From the NCBI GenBank assembly GCA_009763385.1, contig CM019822.1, forward strand, positions 22,686,842 through 22,750,841: a stretch of DNA of 64,000 nucleotides, read 5' to 3'. The stretch is from Coix lacryma-jobi var. lacryma-jobi (taxonomy: Eukaryota; Streptophyta; Magnoliopsida; Poales; Poaceae). Below are positions 12,233 through 22,993 of this stretch, piece after piece; the first letter of the stretch is position 1; every line of letters begins with the position of its first letter. The notes beneath the pieces are model-generated. The model was given only the letters and a program-made list of their open reading frames with translations. It was not told where the DNA came from and ran no database searches. The position numbers were made by a program, and so were the translations under genes.

Positions 12233-12535
12233 GATGGTACAGCTTCGAGCCAAGCTCACATCACGGAATTTCCCCGGAATGGACTGCCCGAGCGGCGAGC
12301 GCCCTGCTGATTGCGCTGCCGTCAGCCGATAGAAGGGAATGCGACTGGACAGTGGACACAGCATGGGCCGCACGGCGCACCAGCTTTGATCCTCGCTGGT
12401 GTGGCCCGGCCAGATATTTCTCCGGCCCTTCTTTGGAAGTTGGAACCTTACTCATACCAACACCAGCGTGCGCTGAAGTCAGAAAAGCGCGGGCGCTTTT
12501 GATCCCCATATGACACACACTTTCGTAGGAAAAAG

Positions 12536-12544
12536 AAAATATCT
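12536..12544 (+). promoter_or_regulatory. Evening element AAAATATCT
   Basis: Exact nine-base evening element about 140 bp upstream of the TATA box at 12678. Together with the copies at 12224, 12412 and 12731 it points to clock- and cold-linked evening expression of the small gene that follows. Confidence 0.6.
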
Positions 12545-12677
12545 CTGCAACGCTTTGATCCACCTGGCGTCGCGTTCCTGTTGGCTCGCCAATCTTGTCA
12601 CTTTGACGCGTCGATCGGTTAGTAGCATCGGCTTGCCGGTAACAACAGGGTCGTAGTTAGTTACACGGTGACGGCGT

Positions 12678-12688
12678 TATATATTTAA
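12678..12688 (+). promoter_or_regulatory. TATA box of the COR27/28-like gene
   Basis: TTATATATTTAAG is the only strong TATA-like run in this GC-rich stretch. It lies about 170 bp before the ATG at 12854, leaving a 5' UTR of roughly 140 bp that contains a further AGATATTT motif at 12731. Confidence 0.55.
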
Positions 12689-12853
12689 GGTAGTCACCCC
12701 GCTCCGCTAGCCAGCGCTTCATCATCTCTAGATATTTCGGCCAGCAGCGGCACCCCATTCTCCAGCGGCGGGGCAAGAACAAGCGGCGAAACCGTGCGTG
12801 ATCCACCACAGTTCCACACCCTCGCCCGGCGGTCGTGCGTGCCGATCCATCGG

Positions 12854-13183
12854 ATGGACGACCTGGCGGCGCTGGCGCGCGGGGAGGGGTGGACGGAGGA
12901 GCGGCACGCGGCGTTCCTCGACCGCATGGAGCTCTCCTTCGTCCAGCAGGTGCTCGGCGGCAGCGACGTGCGCCAGGCGTCCCGCAGGCTCGGCCGCCCG
13001 CCGCCGGCGCCGCAGGCCGAAGGCTGGCGCGGCCAGCTGGCCCCGGCCCCGCTCCCGCTCGACCGGCCACTGCCCGACAGCGCCGTGGAGTCCAACCGGT
13101 CGGGCCCGGCCGCAGCGCGGCGACGCGAGGCGATCGACGCGCGCCGCCGCCGGCCCGTCGACCCAGCTGCTGCAGGTTGGTGA
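12854..13183 (+). CDS. Small COR27/COR28-like protein (cold- and clock-regulated), possibly only the first exon
   Basis: The open frame from the first good ATG encodes 109 residues. Near residue 13 it reads WTEERHAAFLDRMELSFVQQ, which fits the W-T-x-E-K/R-H...L-x-x-M-E-x-S-F-V-x-Q pattern I associate with the N-terminal motif of plant COR27/COR28. A second block, LDRPLPDSAVESNRSG, follows near residue 70. Those proteins are nuclear evening-expressed repressors in the clock, cold and light pathways. The frame ends shortly after CTGCAG|GTTGGT (about 13170), a plausible splice donor, so the gene may continue into later exons that I cannot identify, or may be shortened. GC content is high, as for many grass first exons. 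The family match is from memory of the motif; the evening elements upstream support it independently. Confidence 0.5.
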   Translation: MDDLAALARGEGWTEERHAAFLDRMELSFVQQVLGGSDVRQASRRLGRPPPAPQAEGWRGQLAPAPLPLDRPLPDSAVESNRSGPAAARRREAIDARRRRPVDPAAAGW

Positions 13184-14170
13184 AGGTGAAGCCTGTCTGT
13201 CGCTCGCGCTTGCCTTTGGACTTTGGTAATTGGTGTTGCAACTTTGCAAGGTGGAAATGTACGCGTCCAGTCACTTTGTTTCCGTGCATAAGTAGCGCGT
13301 TGGACGGCAGATGTGTGTATATATGATGATCATCATCACGGGCGTGGTGATGCGCTTGCGATGTTTGAGAGAGAGTGCGAGATATATGAGCATGTTATGT
13401 TGACCTTAGCTTTGTCATGCACCCGCCTTTTGGATTCGGAGAAACGGGAACCAATTGAAGCCTTTTTTTTAATATGTATCCACATCAATCTACGTGTATT
13501 AAAGTGGATTAGAGTAGAAATTCGTTCAAGTTCTACTTCAACACATGTGCATTAAGAAGATACATCTGCATCTAAACACAGGTCTGAATCGTGATCAACA
13601 TAGATAGCGTCGGCGACGTGGGCATCAACACACTTCTGAACAGTTGATTGTAAGCACTGGCCTGTTTATCGTCTGAAACAGCAAGCGTTTCCATCTTGCG
13701 CTAATGTTGTTCTTCTAACCAGCGTGATGCTAACTGTCTAGCAGCTTGACTTGTCTCTGCTGTCCGCTACGATTTCATTGTAGGATCTTGCCTACATACA
13801 TAATTCAAAGATGAATCGGTTTATAAAATGTGGATGGCCCCTTTATTTTAGATCAATTTGAATTCAGCTGCTGGCATCTTTCCTGTTTGCTTGGTTCGTA
13901 GATCAAACTTCTGAACAACTAACCTAGCACATCAAACTCAGAATGAACTCAATCAAGTTCCTGTTTGCGAACAACGAACGCAAGGTCCATTGTTCTTTTG
14001 TGCTGTTTGCTGACGTGGAGTTTGTTGGTGGCATTGTTTTCTTCTTTCTTTTCCTTTTCCTGTGTAGATAGTCTCTCAGGACTGTTTAATAAATATCAGC
14101 GGCCACAACAAGTCTTCTTCGCTTAATCCAGGAGGGCTACGCTTCCAAGTAATTTTACATGCTATACTAG
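13184..14170. other. Intergenic or 3' region, no gene recognised
   Basis: Sequence after the small gene. I looked for a continuing exon of the COR27/28-like protein and did not find one. No transposon ends are clear. Confidence 0.4.
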
Positions 14171-14171
14171 T

Positions 14172-14375
14172 AATTCCACTGTTTGCCTAAAACGGCCGTT
14201 TAGCCCGTTTACACACCGTTTAACGTTTAAACGCTACACGGTGGTACACCGTTTCTGTTTAAGCAGTCATTTTTACTGTTTAAACTATCGTTTTGCCCGT
14301 TTAAACACTCATTTTAGCCCGAATAGTGGCTAAACGGTAGATGACCGATGGTTTACCGTTTACTGTTTAGGATAA
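14172..14375. repeat. Clustered GTTTAAACGG-type short repeats (possible hAT subterminal region)
   Basis: About a dozen copies of GCCGTTTA, CCGTTTAAAC, TAAACGGT and related words in both orientations occur within 200 bp. Motif clusters of this sort are subterminal binding arrays in Ac/Ds-like elements. No terminal inverted repeat or 8-bp duplication is visible, so the assignment is tentative. Confidence 0.4.
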
Positions 14376-14896
14376 CGTAATTCAAGTCTTTTTTGAATTA
14401 TTATCTAGGTCTATGAACTTTTTAAGTGATCATCTTAACTTTTCAACTTTTGAAGTGGTTCATTCACTCTAGGTCTAATTATTGATCTGGACTCACACTT
14501 CAAATGACCGCTTGAAAATTGAAGGACTAGTATTTAAGTCAAAATAATACAATAAAGATCACCCATCTTACGATCTTGCTGATATGTCGAGCGAATTGGT
14601 TTCTTGATTGAGCTAAGGTATAATAAATTAATAAGGCTATAAGCCGACCCAAATGCATTAATTGGGCTAGGGTGGGCCGGCTCAAATGCATTTTTAGGCC
14701 CACACTACAATAAAAAATCACCCACATGATAAGAAAAGCGGCGATACGACTGAGTTGGTTTCTTCATTGGGCTAAGACAAGCGGGCCCAAATGCAGTATT
14801 AGGCCCACGTCTTAGCTTTTTTTCCTGACGAAACGACATTACCCTATTTTTCTTCTCCTCTCAAAGAAAGCATATGCAGTACAGGCTGTTCGGCTG

Positions 14897-15274
14897 GTAA
14901 CATTTTTATCTCCAAATAAGTTTATTATAAAAGTATATTCAAAGATCTATCTAATATCTATCTAATAATACTAATTATGTACCATAAATATTAATAATAA
15001 TACTAATTATGTACCATAAATATTAATATTTTTATTATATATATTTGGTCAAAGTTGAGAATTGTTGACTTTTGGGGAAGCGAAGTTTATACAAACTGTA
15101 TGTAACATTTTTATCTCCAAATAAGTTTATTATAAAAGTATATTCAAAGATCTATCTAATAATACTAATTATGTACCATAAATATTAATACTAATTATGT
15201 ATCATAAATATTAATATTTTTATTATATATATATTTGGTCAAAGTTGAGAATTGTTGACTTCTGGGGAAGCGAG
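14897..15274. repeat. Imperfect tandem duplication, period about 205 bp
   Basis: The segment from GTAACATTTTTATCTCCAAA to TTTTGGGGAAGCGA (14897-15085) is repeated at 15102-15274 with few changes. Inside each copy ATACTAATTATGTACCATAA is itself repeated. The body resembles the interior of Stowaway elements such as the one at 15472, so this looks like a duplicated MITE core without its ends. Confidence 0.7.
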
Positions 15275-15471
15275 AATGACTCTTTTTTTACAGACAGAGG
15301 AGTAATTTTCAACCAGCAATTGACGCGCCTCGGTATTACCTCATGAGCTGCGTCATTGCCCCAAGCGCAAAGACGAGTTTCTTGGATTGCCCACAGCCTC
15401 CTTTTATGTTTCGACAAGTTCGGTAAAATTGCCAATCCAGGCGATGTGGTATAAAATCAAACACTAACCTA

Positions 15472-15699
15472 CTCCCTCCGTCCCTAAATAAGTGTCGTCG
15501 TTGGTGTGCGTGCCACGTGTTTGACTCAATTTGTAAAAAATATATACGATATTTATGTCTCCAAATAATTTTGTTAAAAAACTAGATGTAAAGATCTTTC
15601 TGATGATACTAATTACTTAGCATAAATATTAATATATTTTAATATATAATTGTCGGGAACTTTTTCTCGGTAAGCGAGAACGACACTTAGGGACGGGAG
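15472..15699. mobile_element. Stowaway-type MITE
   Basis: CTCCCTCCGTCCCTAAATAA at the left and its complement ending AGGGACGGGAG at the right form the inverted repeat, with TA on both sides (15470-15471, 15700-15701). Length 228 bp, AT-rich, non-coding. Confidence 0.85.
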
Positions 15700-15924
15700 T
15701 ACCTCTCTAGTACGCCCGTTCCATTTTCATCTCGACAACACGACCAGGCAGGCAGGCACGTCACGTCCGCCCGCCAATAGGCCCTATTCGTACATAAGCT
15801 GCCTGGCTGGGCCCTTGCTTGTTTTTACGTCATTGGTGATCATGGGCTTGGATGTCCTGGCCCAAGCGCCCAGGGAATCATGGGCTACGTATCAGTATGT
15901 TGATTTGCTCTACTTCACGTTTAG

Positions 15925-16348
15925 AGCAACAACAGTAGTAGCTCTTAAAACAGGATCTCTACTTTTTATTTGAGTGCTTCCCCTATTTTTGAGGTCCTAT
16001 TTTTTAGGCTGCACTCCAGCAATGACCCTCAAAATAAAGCACTCAAAATTATTTACACTGTCAATGACATGTGAGGTTTGGTTGTCATAGACTAACTCGG
16101 TCATGGAGGTTAAGTCGAGGCTTTTTACGTAAACTCGGCCGGTTGCGGAAGGTGAGGGAAGGGTGAGAGCGCAAAATCACGGATGAGAACCGAGCTATTG
16201 GCCCAACAGGAATGAGGACCGAGGGAAGAATCTGAGAGCCCACTCAAATTTCAGGACCCTAGCAGGGGCCCTGCTAGAGCTCGTTTTTTTACCTGAGCTC
16301 TCATATTTAGCTATGAGGGCCAAAGTAGGGGGCCTGCTGGAGTTGCTC
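15925..16348. mobile_element. Tourist-like MITE with GAGCAAC ends
   Basis: Left end GAGCAACAACAGTAG and right end CTGCTGGAGTTGCTC are inverted repeats. TTA precedes the left end; the right flank is TCA, so the target duplication is imperfect. The interior carries CCTGCTAGAGCTC and GGCCTGCTGGAG-type repeats and no coding frame. Confidence 0.6.
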
Positions 16349-16653
16349 TCAGCACTGAAAATATGCAGCTCCACAAACTTTGTTCTAGAAAAAAAAATTA
16401 AAGTGATAAGCGTACCTAAAAAAATACTCTAGAAACTTCAGTTGACTGTGCAGTTGTCCGATTTGTTATCTTTACCTTTACCCGGATTCAACCTAGAAAC
16501 TATGAGAGGTAGTCTCTATACGTATCAAATTATTTTTTTTTGCGATGAATACTTATCAAATCATGTAGACACTACACACATAAAACCATATTCTAATGGA
16601 TCATTTCTTTTTAAAAAAAATTACAATCACATGTCTTCTCTCTTCATCATCTG

Positions 16654-16874
16654 CTCCCTCCATTCCTAAATATCTGTCGTCGTTTTTATGCGTGTCGTGA
16701 CTCGATTTGTAGAAAATATGTACAAAATTTATATGTCCATATAATTTTGTTAAAAGAATTAGATTCAAATATATTTTCAATAATACTAATTATGTACCAT
16801 AAATATTATTATTATTAATATATAATTTGTCAAACTTATTTCTCAGGAAACGAAAAAGACACATATTTAGGTAC
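16654..16874. mobile_element. Degenerate Stowaway-type MITE
   Basis: CTCCCTCCATTCCTAAATAT at the left, with a poorly preserved inverse CATATTTAGGTA at the right. The interior (ATACTAATTATGTACCATAA) is shared with the elements at 14897 and 15472. Confidence 0.5.
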
Positions 16875-16886
16875 ATATGAAGTGTA

Positions 16887-16897
<11 letters not shown>

Positions 16898-16970
<73 letters not shown>
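16898..16970. repeat. (TA)n microsatellite
   Basis: About 70 bp of uninterrupted TA dinucleotides. It produces an artefactual Tyr-Ile repeat frame on both strands and no gene. Confidence 0.97.
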
Positions 16971-16971
<1 letters not shown>

Positions 16972-17019
16972 CTCTGTCTCTTTCTCTCCTCTTTAATTCA
17001 TATGCCACATCATCATTTA

Positions 17020-17321
17020 GAGCAAGTATAATAAGTCCTACTCAGCAGACTGTAAGGAGATCCATGTCATCAAAATCCTACGTGGAGGTGAGAGAATTGA
17101 GGAGAGAGAAGGAAGCGAGCTGTTAGTTAACAGCCCGCTACAGGCACAAGCTACGAGAAAAAAATATTTTTTTATTCTCTTTTCCAATCATATGTATTCT
17201 TTTACTGTTGCTATTTATTTCTTACAACCGACTTATAGGAGTGCTTACTATACAGGCCGACCGCAAACACGACTTGCAGCCCGCTAGCAGCCGACGGTCG
17301 GTGTTCTTATTATCCTTGCTC
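17020..17321. mobile_element. Tourist-type MITE
   Basis: GAGCAAGTATAATAAG at the left and CTTATTATCCTTGCTC at the right are inverted repeats, flanked by TTA on both sides (17017-17019, 17322-17324). Length 302 bp with no coding frame. The ends are a variant of the GAGCA-type Tourist terminus. Confidence 0.85.
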
Positions 17322-17855
17322 TTAGCTTAGCTGACATTATAATTACTAATAAACATAGAAATCATACTCCGCGGTTCAAACATTCGCTCAATTATGTTGT
17401 GTGTGCTCTGCTGCATGGAGGGTCCGCACATCTATCGGGATCCTCCGCGGCACGAAGCATGGACCCATTATTCTATTTCTACTAGTGGTGCATGTCCATT
17501 GTAAACCGCCAGATAAAAATCAAAGGCGTTGATATAACTCGTTTCGTTTGTGTACTACTGGGTGCGATTTATCAAGGACACAGCTTACACAACCCTAGGG
17601 GGGATAGCGTCTCAAAAAAAACCTAGGGGGATAGGAGAGGAAAGAGTCATAGGAAGAAGAAATAGTTTTAAACCAAGGAATTGTTCGCGGGTAGATACGA
17701 AGTCTGTTTAACGCTAGTAGAGTACAGGCCTTTGTTCGATCTGCCAAATGAGCTTTAGTCTCGACAAAAAATTGTGTCCGGGACCAAAGACTTTTAGTCC
17801 CGGTTGGTAACATCAACCGAGACTAAAGGCAAACCTTTAGTCCCGGTTGGTATTA

Positions 17856-18105
17856 CCAATCGGGACTAAAGGTCCTCCAACCTCACATTTTTAGTCTCGG
17901 TTGGTGTTACCAACCCGCACTAAAGGTCTTTCACCCGGGACTAAAGGTCCTTCACGAGTGGATTCAAAAGGAGAGCGTCCAATCGGGACTAAAGGTCCTC
18001 CAACCTCACATTTTTAGTCCCGATTGGTGTTACCAACCCGTACTAAAGGTCTTTCACCCGGGACTAAAGGTCCTTCACGAGTGGATTCAAAAGGAGAGCG
18101 TCCAA
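17856..18105. repeat. 123-bp tandem duplication inside the CACTA element
   Basis: The unit from CCAATCGGGACTAAAGGTCC to GGAGAGCGT (17856-17978) is repeated at 17979-18105 with only a few substitutions, so the duplication is recent compared with the element. Confidence 0.85.
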
Positions 18106-18120
18106 AACTATGTCACGTGA

Positions 18121-18206
18121 GTTGTGCAGCTGAGTTGGTAAGTGAGTTATGTGAAAGGTGAGAGATCCTGAGTTTGAATCTCATGAAATGCAAATATTTT
18201 TTTTTT
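18121..18206 (+). other. tRNA-like segment with A box, B box and T-run
   Basis: AGCTGAGTTGGTA (18129-18141) fits a tRNA A box/D-arm. CTGAG-TTTGAAT-CTCAT around 18169-18185 folds as a T-arm with a seven-base loop that fits a B box with one change. A run of ten Ts starts at 18197, the form of a Pol III terminator. No complete cloverleaf is apparent, so this is tRNA-derived and not a working tRNA gene. Confidence 0.55.
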
Positions 18207-18435
18207 GTTTTGAGGATAGCCTTTAGCCCGGTTGAGCAGCCCAGGACTAAAGCCTGAGGCCTTTAGTCCCGGTTTTTGTTTTGAGGATATCCTTTAGCCC
18301 TGGTTAAGCAGCCCGGGACTAAAGCCTGAGGCCTTTAGTCCCGGTTTGGTAGTCCCGGTTGGCCCAACCGGGACTAAAAGCCTTTTTGAATCGGGACTAT
18401 AGGCCCATTTTGTAGTAGTGTAAAATGAACATAAA

Positions 18436-18640
18436 TTTTTGGGAAAAGTCATGTAGCACTTTTGTTGTTATTTGACAAACTTTGTCCAAATATGGACTAA
18501 CTAGGCTCAAAAGATTCGTCTCGACATATACATACTAAAAGTATAATTAATTATTTTTTAACATACATTCAATGCTCCACGCATGCGTCTAAAGATTGAT
18601 GTGACGGGGAATCTAGAAAAATTTTGAGAACTAAACAACA
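18436..18640 (-). mobile_element. Truncated copy of the CTTGTTTAG-ended MITE
   Basis: The run from GTAGCACTTTTGTTGTTATT to GGGGAATCTAGAAAAATTTT, ending AACTAAACAA, is the reverse of the element at 32934. The left terminus is lost next to the CACTA end at 18420. Confidence 0.65.
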
Positions 18641-21600
18641 TATGACGACTCCCAAAATAAATGTTACTACTACTGTGAAAGAAGCTGAACTACCCGTGCG
18701 CTATAATATAATGCTATTATTGGTACGGGTCACTTTATTTGCACTACTGGTTGATAGTAGGTACGACGGTCTGAATCATGCCCACCCAACAAAAATTATC
18801 AATCGTTCTGAAACTGAAAGCAAGGTGCTGCTGTAGGTAGTGTGGGTCTCTCCGTCCGAGCACAGTACATATATGGCCGTTGCATATGATGCCATGTCCG
18901 GCGTATGTTTGTCATCGTCCTTGACATTCAGGAACTGGGCTCTTGACTCTCAGTTAGGCTGCTGACCGGCATTTCAATTTTCAACAGGGGACTGGGGACG
19001 AGACCACCACCACCTCTGCTTGTCCTGATGCATGACTTCAATTCTTCTCGGCAGGGCACCCACATCTCTCAATAATCCCGCCCTAAGTCAACCGCAGACA
19101 CAGTATGCATGCAGTGGTCCTCCACCCAACCAACTTCCAAACCTAGATCTTACTTGCTACTCCGTACTGTACAAAGATGCTACAGCTTTGTCCGTGCTCA
19201 CTCATTATGTGCTCTAGTCACAGTGTATACATATGTTCACATCCCGGATCATGTGAAACTTTCGTGTTCCAAACGGGGTTTTTTTTACAGTTGCTGCTGG
19301 TATGTGGCCACTTTTAAAAATAGGGCCCTTGGTGGTTCTTCTTGGATCCAGCTCTCCGGGATGGATTGGTTTGCGGAGCGGGTGTGGATGGCCTGTGGTT
19401 ACGCACTCATTCAGGGCCCTTGACTTGGAGACGTCCGGGGCCTGTGGACAGTGACATTTGGTGTTGCATGGGCCCCCGGCCCTCGGCCGCTTCTGGGGTT
19501 GGAGGTTTCGTGCTGGAGAGCCTGGAGCTGTGCATTGCTGCATGTGAGTCTTCTTGGACCTACTGAAACCATGTCAACGTCGTTCTTGACCTCTTTAGGT
19601 CATGCTTCACTACTGTAACTGCACTCTGTGGAAGGAAGACAACTAGCACAGGACACCCCATTTTAGTCATCCTCGTGCATGTAGTCCAAAATTATTTCAT
19701 TTTTATCTGTACAAATAAAGGATAAGCATGATATATATAGCTGCATGCACACCGTACCACCAGTTGTATGTATATATACCTGTTGATCTGTCTGGCTTGG
19801 TACTACGTACACATGCTTTGAACTTACGTCTCTCTGCCATTGTGCATGGTTGGCGTGCATGGACTTTTAAATGGAGTTTTTAATTTTGTTTTGTTAGCTA
19901 GCAGTAGTATATGATATATATAGTATTATTTCACATTGGAAGAAAGCAACAGTACGATCCCATAGGTGTAGCTGCCTCAGCTCGTGGATGACGGGTTCCC
20001 CACCCTCCACTGAGATTTGGCATTGATGTAGACACCCGGGCGACAGTGATGCCTCGTTTGGTTTCTCTCATTTGGCTGCGCCTTAGCAAACACGAGAGGT
20101 TGGAATTATTTTGTCCATCATGCATTGATCGACAGCTTTTTTATTTGAGCCTTTAGAAGAGATCGAAGAAAAGAATTCCTGAACGATAAACTAATGCAAT
20201 GTAACAGCTAGCTAGCTGCTTCATTCCACATGCATGCTCTCGATCTTTTGGGTTTGGACGTACAACTAAAACTTTCCAATAACTTGATGACGAGCTTTGC
20301 TAGTTGCAAGATCAATATATAATGGTCACATGCATGCGTACGTAGTACATGATCAAATCACAAGTTGGTGTAACTGCATCCACACACAGACAGGATCACC
20401 GATCGATCAGCTAGAGCAGCAGAGCAGCTAGCTGCCCCTGCGCGCTGCTACTAGAAGAAGAGACTTGGGCTGGGACTTTGGGATAACGCATGCCGCGCCT
20501 GTTCTGTTCAGTTCATATGCATGCATGTGATGAGAGCTGATTACAAGAGGCTTTAGACGAGTGCTAGCTAGCTAGTTGTAATGATGGATTATGCCACTGG
20601 GTATGCGTGTTAGGTGAGCCAGATATGCGAGCGCGATTTGATTTGACCTGGCTTGCAACGCCGGCTGTGCTGTGTGTCATTCTTTTCTGATGCTCCATTC
20701 TCAGGACTAAGTTTAACTATAAAATAACGTGAGTAGTGGAGATGGTGAGGAATGAGGAGGGGGATGAAGGTGACACTCGGAGACTCGTGTTGGAACTCGC
20801 TTGGCCGGGCTTGGGACGACGCCGCATTGGCGCGCCTGTCTCGGTTTCGGCCAAATTTCTCGCGGATTCAACATTCCACCAACGGTAATACTTAAAGGTT
20901 AATAAAATAAAATACATGCATGAGAGTTGAGAGCTAGCGCCTTTGCCTTTTGCTTTGATATTTGATAGGGGGCCGGGGGTCCAAAAGGAAGCTGTGTACG
21001 TATATGCTTTCTTGCAGTGTGTCGAGAGAAATTCTTCTTGGACATCTACCTGTCTATATTTCATAGGTGCAATGCTTGTTTAATTTGATTTTTTTTTATT
21101 TTTTTAGCATAATAAACAGAAGGTGGCGGCCGGGGAAGTGCAGTTTTATTAGCTAGCGAATATATGCCTGATGATGCGGTTAGAAGGAGAGTTTGCTGGG
21201 ATTTTACCGTGTCCTGGACGTAGAAGGACTTTTATTTATTATTGTGTACAGGAAATGAGACCACGCACAATGGTTTTTTTTTTTTTGAAGTCTGCTTACA
21301 TCTATTTGTCCCGACCAAAAGGAGCTAGGCAATGCAGCGTAACGTGCCCACGAAGCCACCGTAGCTTGGGTCATGCATCAACAACCAACTCGATCGTCGG
21401 TTCTCTTTCTCGATCTCTTTACAAGTGGAGGGAATGCGTGACACGCGAAATTGCATGCGTCAGTCCATCCATCCTTCCAAAAAGACGAGGAGTTGCAAAG
21501 GTGGATCATAGCATATAAAGCAAGTAAAATGATGATATATATATATATATATATATATATACCACGCTCCTCCTACATCTTTTGCTCAAACTACCAAATA

Positions 21601-22901
21601 ACATCCCCAGCAACCACACCATAGAGCCTTTTACGAGCTTTTCTTTGCGCTAAGAAAGTTCACTAGATTTTGGCAGTACTTGCTTCTTCCGTACCAGTAC
21701 CACATTCGGTCACAGGGTTTTAGGGTGTCGCGTTGCGCTTTATTTGCAAATTAAAACCGATTCAGCTATGGCTTGCGCGCTTTCAGAGTTCAAAAGACAT
21801 TCCGTCAAAGAAAAAAGAGAGTTCAAAAGATCGACATATGCTCAGGACACAGATGAACGAAAAGGCCTCCAGCGGATGCTTTGTTATTTCAAACACGTGC
21901 CTCTTTTAGTTGTAGAATGGGTAATTAACGAGTGTACCACCATCATCAGTAGCCCTTTTTGGGTTTAACGTATGTTCAAACACTTTGTGTCAGTACGCAT
22001 TCCAAAGCAGATAAGTGCGTGTTCTTCCTGATTCGACAGCCGAAGAAAGCTTTTGGAGCAGCGTTGCGCTGCGACAGTGTGTTTTGGCCATATTTTCCGA
22101 AGCTCGTCCTCGATCGGAAGATCGGAAGCTGCTGCAGGCAGGTTAACTGCTTCGCTCGGCTCTGGTGGCCTTTTTCTGCTCATGGGATGTTTGACGAGGC
22201 ACCGCACCGCTAGCGCCGGGCACGCATGCATCATGCACAGGAGGAAGAACAGTAGCGCATTGTGCTGTCAATGTTGGATCGTCTGCAATTCACAGATTCA
22301 GAGGTTGACACATCGTCGATCGAAGCGCGGGATCGGATCGCCCACCTCTGGCTGTCTCGCCGGAGCACGCTTTTGACCTTTGGACATCTCCCTCCCTTTG
22401 TTCTACTAGCAGCCTAGCAGGCAGTCGGTCAATCAGCCCATGAGAGGAGTTAGGATTCGATCCTGCTTCTGTACAAACTTTCCATCATTCCATTCTCTCT
22501 CAGCTCTGTGTAACTACGCAAGTTTATCTGCAGTTGTGGGTAGGCCGGAGAGGAAAATTGGGCAACTTGGATGAAGTTGATTGACCTTGTTTAGACCTGC
22601 TTGACTTCTGGGGTGGGCCGAGAGGGTCATGTTTGACCAACCACCATTTTCCCATCTAGGGCAAAGCAACCACTCCCTTGTCCTTTCGATGTTCCCCTCG
22701 TCCTCCCGGCCACTTTGCTTGATCAGGCCTTTGCAAGGCCCCAAACAGCAAGAGACAAGTCCAGAGAGCACGGAAGAAAAACGAAGAACCAGCTGACAAC
22801 AGTGACGCCGTCGAATTATATATACAAAACTGTACTAGTAGAGTAGGAGGAGTACTTGTGGTACTATTACTAAAAACTACAGTACAGTACGATGGTAAGT
22901 A
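18641..22901. other. Intergenic, no gene recognised; contains an (AT)n tract and one fold-back
   Basis: About 4.2 kb without a supportable reading frame. It holds an (AT)n tract at about 21533-21560 and many CATGCATG/GCTAGC words typical of grass intergenic DNA. A fold-back lies at about 20786-20883 and is described in the findings. No tRNA or known miRNA sequence was recognised. Confidence 0.45.
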
Positions 22902-22993
22902 CTCCCTCTGTTTCTAGATAAGTGTCGTCCGGAAAGCGTGTGAAACACGGATTTCTAGAAATACTTATTTTGGTTATTTTGGGACGGAGAGAG
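22902..22993. mobile_element. Very short Stowaway-like MITE (92 bp)
   Basis: CTCCCTCTGTTTCTAGATAA at the left and ATTTTGGGACGGAGAGAG at the right are imperfect inverted repeats, bounded by TA on both sides. The length is well below the usual 200 bp or more, so most of the interior is deleted. Confidence 0.7.

Larger units (their letters stand above)
17758..18420. mobile_element. Non-autonomous CACTA element (TTTAGTCCCGG family)
   Basis: More than ten copies of TTTAGTCCCGGTT and its complement AACCGGGACTAAA line both ends. The right end is TTTTGTAGTAGTG (complement CACTACTACAAAA) at 18420. The left CACTA terminus is not visible, so the element is probably truncated there. No transposase frame is present. 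The centre holds a 123-bp tandem duplication and a tRNA-like segment. Confidence 0.8.

Noticed and set aside
12657..13326. Long alternative frames (up to 210 codons) over the small COR27/28-like gene
   Set aside because: Only the frame from 12854 carries a recognisable motif. The others are shadows of a GC-rich exon.
16790..17126. Frames with long Tyr-Ile repeats on both strands
   Set aside because: They are read-through of the (TA)n microsatellite at 16898-16970.
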